From: Candidatus Parcubacteria bacterium
GTDB lineage: Bacteria; Patescibacteriota; Minisyncoccia; Phycocordibacterales; Phycocordibacteraceae
Direction of reading: 5' to 3'
Assembly (NCBI GenBank): GCA_022616215.1
Contig: JAKEFE010000022.1
Coordinates: 1 to 5,160, forward strand
DNA: 5,160 nt
A program made the position numbers and the translations under genes. Under the pieces are notes generated by a model. That model did not search any database, had not been told where the DNA came from, and saw nothing but the letters and a program-made list of their open reading frames with translations. Of this stretch, positions 1 to 4,955 are shown piece by piece (the first letter of the stretch is position 1; each line of letters opens with the position of its first letter).

Positions 1-1
1 A

Positions 2-1513
2 GAAGCGGTGGCAAAGCTGTGTTCGGTCGCAGAAAAAGAATTCGGCAAACAGTTTGTGCAGGCACGTGTATACAAAACCAAAAGCAAGAACGCGCAGGAA
101 GCGCATGAGGCCGTGCGCCCCACCGATCCATTCAAAGAAAAAGCCGGAGCGGCGGGAGACGAACAAGCACTCTATGAACTCATTCGTATCCGCGCCGTTG
201 CATCACAAATGGCAAGCGCCAAGGTGCTCCGCACGAAAGTTGAAGCGCACGCAGACACTGACATTCCATTCTTTGCCGCAAACGGCTCCCGTGTCCTTTT
301 CCCCGGATGGCTCGCGCTTGATACGCGCGCACGCGGCGACGACGTTGAGCTCCCGAAAGTAGCAGTGGGGGAAAAGCTTACTCTCCTATCGCTTGATTCG
401 CTTGAAAAACAAACCGAGCCGCCAAACCGCTATACAGAAGCCGGACTGGTGAAAGAACTAGAAAAACGCGGCATCGGGCGTCCATCCACCTACGCATCTA
501 TTATGAAAACCATCCAAGACCGTGGCTATGTGGAAAAAGAGGGGCGCGCACTAAAACCAACGGCAACCGGCATGGTCGTCTCCGGCTGGCTTGAAGAGCA
601 CTTCCCTTCCTACATTTCTGATTCGTTTACCGCAGAAATGGAAGACGAACTGGATGACATTGCTAGGGGCGAACGCGAGTACGAAAAAACACTGCGTGAA
701 TTTTATACGCCGTTTAAAAAAGATGTTGACAGCAAAGGAGACTTGCCAAAAGCAACCGCTCTCGGGAAAGTCTCCCACGAATTCCCCTGCCCCATGTGCG
801 GCAGTGAAATGGAATACAAACTTTCGCGCGGCGGAGTGTTTATGAGCTGTACGCGCTACCCAGATTGTGCAGGCGCACGTCAGGAAGATGGTTCAGAAGT
901 GAAGGCGGACGAACCCATTGGTATACATCCAGATACTGGTCTTCCCATATTTATTCGCACGGGACGCTTTGGTCCGTATGTGGAGATGCCGCTTCAAACG
1001 GTTGATACGGTATCGGAAGAAAACGTTGAAGAAAAACCAAAAAGGAAAGGTAAGAACAAAAAAGCCAAGAAGCCGAAGATACACGCACGGCGCGCAAGCA
1101 TCCCTGCCGAAAAGAAAATATCGGAGGTAACACTTGAAGACGCGGTGAAATACCTTTCGCTTCCGCGCGAACTCGGAGCGCACCCCACGTCTGGAAAAGT
1201 CATCACGGCAAATGTCGGCCGCTTTGGTCCTTATGTTGCTCACGACGGCGAGTTTCGCTCTATCAAAAAAGGCGACCCGTACACCATCACACTTGAAGAA
1301 GCCATCGCGCTTATCAATACGCCAAAACAACCTCCCAAAGGCGCCGTTATCGTCAAAGACATCGGTAAACACCCGTCAACTGGCAAAATGCTCACACTCT
1401 ATAAATCAAAGCAAGGACTTTTCTTGAAGAAAGGTTTGCGGCGCGTGTATCTGCCCGAAAAAGTAACGGAAAACGATTTCACCCCATCGGAAGCGGCAGA
1501 ATATCTGAAATAA
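2..1513 (+). CDS. topA: DNA topoisomerase I, type IA, C-terminal part (5' end outside the window)
   Basis: Type IA topoisomerase, which relaxes negative supercoils through a 5'-phosphotyrosyl intermediate. The frame is open from the left edge, so the gene begins upstream; the GTG at 8 is internal, not a start. Numbering from that codon, residues 28-39 hold the AQEAHEAVRPT block of the active-site domain and 138-174 hold the conserved stretch with RGIGRPSTY. The Toprim domain and catalytic Tyr should lie upstream; by spacing from the E. coli protein the Tyr would be about a dozen codons outside the window. One four-cysteine zinc finger follows (C261, C264, C281, C287). The tail has three short repeats of the topoisomerase C-terminal type near 304-327, 388-413 and 451-476. 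The first two contain GRFGPYV, while the third is degenerate. A lysine/arginine-rich linker (343-362) separates repeats one and two. Stop is TAA. Identification is secure; tail domain limits are approximate. Confidence 0.97.
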   Translation, partial: EAVAKLCSVAEKEFGKQFVQARVYKTKSKNAQEAHEAVRPTDPFKEKAGAAGDEQALYELIRIRAVASQMASAKVLRTKVEAHADTDIPFFAANGSRVLFPGWLALDTRARGDDVELPKVAVGEKLTLLSLDSLEKQTEPPNRYTEAGLVKELEKRGIGRPSTYASIMKTIQDRGYVEKEGRALKPTATGMVVSGWLEEHFPSYISDSFTAEMEDELDDIARGEREYEKTLREFYTPFKKDVDSKGDLPKATALGKVSHEFPCPMCGSEMEYKLSRGGVFMSCTRYPDCAGARQEDGSEVKADEPIGIHPDTGLPIFIRTGRFGPYVEMPLQTVDTVSEENVEEKPKRKGKNKKAKKPKIHARRASIPAEKKISEVTLEDAVKYLSLPRELGAHPTSGKVITANVGRFGPYVAHDGEFRSIKKGDPYTITLEEAIALINTPKQPPKGAVIVKDIGKHPSTGKMLTLYKSKQGLFLKKGLRRVYLPEKVTENDFTPSEAAEYLK

Positions 1514-1520
1514 AACCCTG

Positions 1521-1536
1521 CTTGGCGGCTTGGCGG
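1521..1536. repeat. Tandem direct repeat of CTTGGCGG (two copies)
   Basis: Two perfect, adjacent copies of an 8-base unit lie between the topA stop and the rel start, followed by a looser third echo (CTGTTGCC). The first copy supplies the proposed rel -35 hexamer. The repeat could be an operator or only a small tandem duplication; the sequence alone does not decide. It does not form a convincing terminator hairpin for topA. Confidence 0.45.
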
Positions 1537-1550
1537 CTGTTGCCTATACT
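1522..1550 (+). promoter_or_regulatory. Predicted sigma70-type promoter of rel
   Basis: TTGGCG at 1522-1527 (4 of 6 to the -35 consensus) and TATACT at 1545-1550 (5 of 6 to the -10 consensus) are separated by an ideal 17 bases. Transcription would be expected to start near 1557, about two bases before the rel ATG, giving an almost leaderless mRNA. This suggests rel can be transcribed separately from topA, although readthrough from topA is also possible because no terminator is visible between them. Confidence 0.55.
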
Positions 1551-1558
1551 GGGGTAAC

Positions 1559-3193
1559 ATGACTCCTGTCAAGGAGATTCTTAAGGAAATGCACAGTCCT
1601 TCGGCAGAGGATAGCGCGCTTATACAAAAAGCGTATGAATTCTCTAAGAATGCCCACAAGGACGATAAGCGATATTCGGGCGAGCCGTATTTCATTCATC
1701 CGGCGGCAACGGCAAAAATTCTTGCAGAGCTTTCTATGGACGCGGCCACTATTGCCGCCGGTCTTCTTCATGACGCCATTGAGGACGGAAAGGCAAGACC
1801 CGAAGAGGTACGAAAGGAATTTGGAGATGAAGTGTTGTTTTTAGTGGAAGGCGTCACCAAGCTTGGTAAACATAAGTATCGCGGCGCGGAGCGCCATGCA
1901 GAAAGTTTGCGCCGCCTCTTAGTGGCTACGTCCCAAGACGTGCGCGTCTTGATCATCAAGCTTGCCGACCGCTATCACAACATGACGACCTTGCACCACG
2001 TGCCTAAAGAAAAACAACGGCGCATCGCGCTTGAAACGGTTGAAATTTTCGCTCCGCTCGCCGACCGACTCGGTATGGGACGCATGAAGCGCGACCTTGA
2101 AGACATGGCGTTTCCCTTTATTGATCCCGATGCCTACCAGCATGCGGTAGAAGTGCGAAAATTAAAAACAAAAGAAACCGAAACCGGTCTTGTGCGTGTC
2201 CAACGAGAACTCCAGCGCGACCTTGCAAAAAAGGGTTTGCGAGATTTTCGTACCAACATACGCATGAAAGGGTTATGGAGTCTTCATCAGAAATTAAAAC
2301 GCAAGGGAGACGACATTACGGCTATTCATGACATTGCGGCGCTTCGCGTTATTGTGCCGACCGTTGATGATTGTTACACCGTGCTCGGTGTGATTCACGC
2401 TCGCCATCGCCCGCTGCCCGGAAAACTAAAAGACTACATCGCGTTTCCAAAACCAAACGGCTACCAGTCAATTCACACCACCGTGCTCACGGCGGACGCG
2501 GGTGTTGTGGAAATGCAGGTACGCACCAACGACATGCACCAGCGCGCACAGTTCGGCGTTGCCTCCCACATGTCCTTTAAACAGCTCGGCAAACGCATTG
2601 AAAAACTTGAGAGAGGAGCGCAGAAAAACGCGTTTGAAGTCTTGTCGTTTTCATGGGTGCAAGACCTTGTGCCTACTCTTCTTAATTTCTCTAAGAAACC
2701 CGCTCCGGGCACCGAGGCAAAGAAGGCGTTGCCGCGCGACGCGGCGCCTAGGTGGCTTGCCGAACTTGCCGATGTGCACACCGAGCTTGCCGAATCGTCT
2801 GAATTCGTGACGCGGCTTAAAGAAGACTTTTTCTCGCACCGCGTGTTTGCGTTCACGCCAAACGGGGACGTCATTGACCTTCCGATTGACTCAACACCGA
2901 TAGATTTCGCGTATGCAATACACAGCGATGTCGGGAACCATATGCAGGGCGCGCGCGTCAATAACAAACTGGTGGCGTTTGACACCGTACTCAAAAACGG
3001 CGACATTGTGGAGATTATCGCGCGTGATTCTGCCCATCCAACCACCAAATGGCTTGCTATGGCAAAGACGTCTCTTGCGCGAAAACAAATACGCGTAGCC
3101 CTTGATGTTTCGGACCGCGGTCCTCATGCGCCAGCAAAGCTGGACAGCCGCCTTCTGCGCACGAAAAAGGGTAAAAAACGGTCTAAACGGTGA
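1559..3193 (+). CDS. rel: Bifunctional (p)ppGpp synthetase/hydrolase (RelA/SpoT homologue), short form lacking the C-terminal regulatory domains
   Basis: Cytosolic long-type Rel enzyme that makes (p)ppGpp from ATP and GDP/GTP and hydrolyses it. The N-terminal HD hydrolase looks intact: R38, H47, H71-D72, E75-D76, and D137 with N141 in LADRYHNM. The synthetase domain (about 230-340) has D258, the block DYIAFPKPNGYQSIH with the guanine-stacking Y302, and E318 in EMQVRT. Its RXKD motif reads K289-L-K-D292, with Lys in place of the usual Arg. A TGS domain spans about 427-488. The protein ends at 544 with a basic tail, whereas full-length Rel/SpoT proteins are about 700-750 residues; most of the helical domain, the zinc-finger or conserved-cysteine domain and the ACT/RRM domain are missing. 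Residues 1-30 align with the family's N-terminal helices, which supports ATG 1559 over the ATG at 1589, although the latter has an AAGGAG 12 bases upstream. Stop is TGA. The 3' end overlaps convergent parB by 11 bp. Confidence 0.97.
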   Translation: MTPVKEILKEMHSPSAEDSALIQKAYEFSKNAHKDDKRYSGEPYFIHPAATAKILAELSMDAATIAAGLLHDAIEDGKARPEEVRKEFGDEVLFLVEGVTKLGKHKYRGAERHAESLRRLLVATSQDVRVLIIKLADRYHNMTTLHHVPKEKQRRIALETVEIFAPLADRLGMGRMKRDLEDMAFPFIDPDAYQHAVEVRKLKTKETETGLVRVQRELQRDLAKKGLRDFRTNIRMKGLWSLHQKLKRKGDDITAIHDIAALRVIVPTVDDCYTVLGVIHARHRPLPGKLKDYIAFPKPNGYQSIHTTVLTADAGVVEMQVRTNDMHQRAQFGVASHMSFKQLGKRIEKLERGAQKNAFEVLSFSWVQDLVPTLLNFSKKPAPGTEAKKALPRDAAPRWLAELADVHTELAESSEFVTRLKEDFFSHRVFAFTPNGDVIDLPIDSTPIDFAYAIHSDVGNHMQGARVNNKLVAFDTVLKNGDIVEIIARDSAHPTTKWLAMAKTSLARKQIRVALDVSDRGPHAPAKLDSRLLRTKKGKKRSKR

Positions 3194-4124
3194 AGTTTTT
3201 GACTGAATAGAGATCCTCTTCCTTTGCGGTTTCGGGCTTCTGCTCCTCCTCTGGAGCTTGTGCGATATGCGTTTGGACCTCCTCTTCTCCTGCCCTCTCT
3301 CCTGCTTCCTGTGCGAGAGCCGAAACGATGTTGGAAAGGTCTTCCGGAGAGAAGAATTCAATGAGGAGGCGGCCTCCTTTGGGGCGGTTTTCAATGACGA
3401 CCCGGGTGCCAAGCGTCTCAGTCAAAGATTTCTCTATCTCCATCATTTCCGGTGTTTTGTCATGTTTCCGTATTTTGTCCTGCGCAATACGGCGCGCAAG
3501 GTGCTCCACCATGCGTACCGTCGTCTTTTTGAGGAGAATTTCCTTAAAGAGCGTTTCTTGCTCCTGCGGCCTGTCGCACAGCATGAGGAGCGCACGGGCG
3601 TGGCCTTCAGAGATTTCTTTGCCTATCATGGCCTGCTGAATGGCTTCCGGAAGCGCTAAAAGCCGTATGGAGTTACTCACAAATTCACGACTCCTTCCCA
3701 CTTTTGCGCCCACTTCACTGTGCGAAAGACCAAATTCTTTTACCAGTTGTTCAAATGCTTTTGCGCGGTCAATGGCATTTAAGTCTTCGCGCTGAAGGTT
3801 TTCAATGATGGCAAGTTCAAGCTTCATCCGGTTGTCTTGTTCCGCGCGAATGACCACCGGCACCGTTTTGAGTCCGATGAGACGCGCGGCGCGAAGACGC
3901 CGCTCGCCTGCAATAAGTTCGTAACGGCTCCCCAGTCCGCCTTCCGGCCGCTCCACATCGGAACGCGTAACGACAAGCGGCATCAAAATACCGTACTGGC
4001 GAATGGATTCGGCAAGAGCTTTGAGTGCGCCTTCTTCAAACTCGCGACGCGGTTGGTACGGGTTCGGGACAATTTTGTCCACCTCAACCCAAAACACTGA
4101 ATCGTATTTTGTCGGCTCTTGCAT
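3183..4124 (-). CDS. parB: Chromosome partitioning protein ParB (Spo0J family CTPase, DNA-binding)
   Basis: ParB binds parS, clamps and slides on DNA using CTP, and works with ParA and SMC in origin segregation. The 313-residue protein shows the expected order: NPYQPRREF (21-29), the N-terminal CTP-binding fold with GERRLRAA (73-80), ENLQREDLNAIDRA (108-121), a helix-turn-helix about 131-159 (LSHSEVGAKVGRSREFVSN), and GHARALL (174-180). A C-terminal dimerisation segment lies about 229-268 (LGTRVVIE ... LLIEFFSPEDL). Beyond it is an unusual acidic, probably disordered tail of about 45 residues (269-313) rich in Glu, Ala and Gln, ending in DLYSVKNFTV. No parA is in the window. The start ATG has no clear Shine-Dalgarno site, and a -10-like element lies only 9 bases upstream. 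Stop is TAG, inside the last codons of convergent rel. Confidence 0.96.
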   Translation of the reverse strand: MQEPTKYDSVFWVEVDKIVPNPYQPRREFEEGALKALAESIRQYGILMPLVVTRSDVERPEGGLGSRYELIAGERRLRAARLIGLKTVPVVIRAEQDNRMKLELAIIENLQREDLNAIDRAKAFEQLVKEFGLSHSEVGAKVGRSREFVSNSIRLLALPEAIQQAMIGKEISEGHARALLMLCDRPQEQETLFKEILLKKTTVRMVEHLARRIAQDKIRKHDKTPEMMEIEKSLTETLGTRVVIENRPKGGRLLIEFFSPEDLSNIVSALAQEAGERAGEEEVQTHIAQAPEEEQKPETAKEEDLYSVKNFTV

Positions 4125-4133
4125 GTTGCTTAC

Positions 4134-4161
4134 ATACTATCACGCACGTACGCCACGTGAA
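4134..4161 (-). promoter_or_regulatory. Predicted promoter of parB (extended -10)
   Basis: Read on the minus strand, TTCACG (4161-4156; 4 of 6 to consensus) is followed after 16 bases by TGATAGTAT (4142-4134), an extended -10 with hexamer TAGTAT (4 of 6). The expected start of transcription is near 4127, about three bases before the parB ATG. The -35 lies inside the parS-like palindrome described separately, so ParB binding there could repress its own promoter. Confidence 0.42.
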
Positions 4162-4164
4162 AAA
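4149..4164. promoter_or_regulatory. Degenerate parS-like site upstream of parB
   Basis: The 16-base segment centred on CACGTG (4154-4159) matches the consensus bacterial parS (TGTTTCACGTGAAACA) at 11 of 16 positions. The right half GTGAAA is perfect and the left half is poor. It overlaps the proposed parB -35. CACGTG alone also occurs near 63 and 1997 inside coding sequence, so the core is not rare here, but neither of those copies is flanked by AAA. Function is inferred from position only. Confidence 0.25.
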
Positions 4165-4193
4165 TAACGAACAGAGTGGTAAGGTGTGCACAA

Positions 4194-4275
4194 GCCGGGA
4201 TGGTGGAATGGTATACACGGTGGATTCAAAACCCACTGCCCTTGTGGCTTGAGAGTTCAAGTCTCTCTCCCGGCA
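4194..4275 (+). tRNA. tRNA-Leu(CAA), reads UUG
   Basis: A complete class II tRNA. The acceptor stem GCCGGGA (4194-4200) pairs with TCCCGGC (4268-4274) and the discriminator is A4275. The D-stem is GTG/CAC (4203-4205/4216-4218) with a GG in the loop at 4210-4211. The anticodon loop TTCAAAA (4225-4231) places anticodon CAA at 4227-4229. A long variable arm (4237-4250) has stem GCC/GGC. The T-arm is GAGAG-TTCAAGT-CTCTC (4251-4267). The long variable arm, A73 and the anticodon all indicate leucine. The top pair of the anticodon stem is an A31-C39 mismatch (4224/4232). CCA is not encoded (CTA follows), so the CCA-adding enzyme is needed. A36-A37-A38 fits a MiaA substrate. I found no convincing promoter of its own. 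Confidence 0.95.
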
Positions 4276-4938
4276 CTAAATTTTCCCGACGAGTCCCATT
4301 CCCGGCGTCATGCCTTCGTCGCCTTCTTCCCAACTTGCGGGACACACGTTCCCCGGATGTTTCTCAACGTATTGCGCCGCTTGAATTTTTCGCAATGTTT
4401 CCGCCGCTTTGCGACCAATGGAATTGTGCGTAACTTCCATAGAGCGAAGAATGCCGTTTGGATCAATGATAAACGTGCCGCGCATCGCACATCCCTCACC
4501 TTCAGTCTGCACAAATTCTTCTCCTTCTACAAGTACGCCAAATGCGCAGGCAATTTTCCCGGACGGGTCAGCGCCCATAGGAAAGTCAATGTGTCTAATG
4601 GCGGGAGACGTGTCGTGCCATGCCTTGTGGACAAATACGGTGTCTGTTGAGAAAGAAATAATTTCCGCTCCTAATTCCTGAAACTTCGGATATAGTGTAG
4701 CCATCTCTTCAAGCTCTGTCGGACACACAAACGTAAAATCCGCAGGGTAAAACATCACCACGAACCACTTCCCTTTGAGGTCAGAGAATTTCATCTCCTT
4801 CACCTCGTCCTTGTGGTACACCTCAAACGGATAATCTGGTATCGGCTCACCTACTTTGACCGATGAGACATACTCATGCACCGGGTCGTGGAAGTCGCCG
4901 CAGTGTTCACAATAGTTGCTTTTTTGTCCGCTTTTCAT
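4276..4938 (-). CDS. ahpC: AhpC-type 2-Cys peroxiredoxin (alkyl hydroperoxide reductase subunit C) with CxxC N-terminal extension
   Basis: Thiol peroxidase that reduces H2O2, organic hydroperoxides and possibly peroxynitrite in the cytosol. The peroxidatic Cys is C72 in FYPADFTFVCPTE, with P65, T69 and the conserved R153 (MRGTF); the resolving Cys is C199 in GNVCPASW. The C-terminus ends in LVGKI, as in E. coli AhpC, and lacks the YF motif of oxidation-sensitive eukaryotic enzymes. The 220-residue length exceeds E. coli AhpC (187), mainly through about 22 extra N-terminal residues holding C10-E-H-C13 and H12, H17 and H21, a possible metal or redox site. No shorter start is reasonable because the next Met (49) lies inside the fold. 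No ahpF or thioredoxin reductase is in view, so the electron donor is unknown. The stop codon directly abuts the 3' end of the convergent tRNA-Leu. There is no Shine-Dalgarno site. Confidence 0.96.
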   Translation of the reverse strand: MKSGQKSNYCEHCGDFHDPVHEYVSSVKVGEPIPDYPFEVYHKDEVKEMKFSDLKGKWFVVMFYPADFTFVCPTELEEMATLYPKFQELGAEIISFSTDTVFVHKAWHDTSPAIRHIDFPMGADPSGKIACAFGVLVEGEEFVQTEGEGCAMRGTFIIDPNGILRSMEVTHNSIGRKAAETLRKIQAAQYVEKHPGNVCPASWEEGDEGMTPGMGLVGKI

Positions 4939-4943
4939 ATAAC
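4916..4943 (+). promoter_or_regulatory. Predicted promoter of miaA
   Basis: TTGCTT (4916-4921; 3 of 6) and TATAAC (4938-4943; 5 of 6) are separated by 16 bases. The expected start near 4950 gives a leader of about six bases before the miaA ATG. The whole promoter lies within the first codons of the divergent ahpC gene and crosses its start codon. The -35 is weak, so the assignment rests mostly on the -10. Confidence 0.38.
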
Positions 4944-4944
4944 G

Positions 4945-4953
4945 AGTATATCA
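4945..4953 (-). promoter_or_regulatory. Predicted extended -10 promoter of ahpC
   Basis: On the minus strand TGATATACT (4953-4945) is an extended -10 with hexamer TATACT (5 of 6). The expected start falls on or next to the A of the ahpC ATG (4938), which would make a fully leaderless mRNA. No good -35 is seen; the upstream bases are T-rich (4965-4974). The element overlaps the divergent miaA leader and lies two bases from the miaA -10. Confidence 0.45.
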
Positions 4954-4955
4954 AA

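Noticed and set aside
8..10. GTG at 8 as the start of topA
   Set aside because: The frame is open further upstream, and the active-site domain begins well before it; it is an internal Val codon of a gene cut by the window edge.
893..1372. A 159-codon minus-strand open frame within topA
   Set aside because: Antisense to the zinc finger and tail repeats of topA; aromatic- and Arg-rich translation typical of a shadow frame.
1514..1558. Intrinsic terminator for topA in the topA-rel gap
   Set aside because: Only a 3-bp GGC/GCC pairing can form and no T-run follows; the region is better explained as a promoter with a tandem repeat.
1589..1591. ATG 1589 as the rel start, favoured by AAGGAG at 1571-1576
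   Set aside because: It would remove the first N-terminal helix that aligns with the family, and the spacing of 12 bases is long; ATG 1559 with its promoter fits better.
2473..3048. A 191-codon open frame on the minus strand inside rel
   Set aside because: It lies wholly antisense to the conserved synthetase and TGS regions of rel, has low-complexity Ser/Ala-rich composition and matches no family I know.
3174..3200. Bidirectional terminator at the rel/parB junction
   Set aside because: The AAAAAC/GTTTTT stem has a single G-C pair and a 15-base loop, too weak to call as an intrinsic terminator.
4178..4185. Promoter for tRNA-Leu (TGGTAAGGT before the tRNA)
   Set aside because: The hexamer TAAGGT matches only 3 of 6 and no -35 lies at a proper distance; the real promoter may be elsewhere between 4125 and 4193 or further upstream.
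4219..4236. Reading the tRNA anticodon as TCA (a possible UGA-decoding tRNA)
   Set aside because: This needs a shifted, worse stem and loop. The 7-base loop TTCAAAA with U33, CAA and A37, plus the long arm, gives a normal tRNA-Leu, and UGA is used as a stop by rel.
4186..4650. A 154-codon plus-strand open frame running through tRNA-Leu into ahpC
   Set aside because: Its first part is the tRNA itself and the rest is antisense to well-conserved AhpC sequence; the product resembles no protein family.
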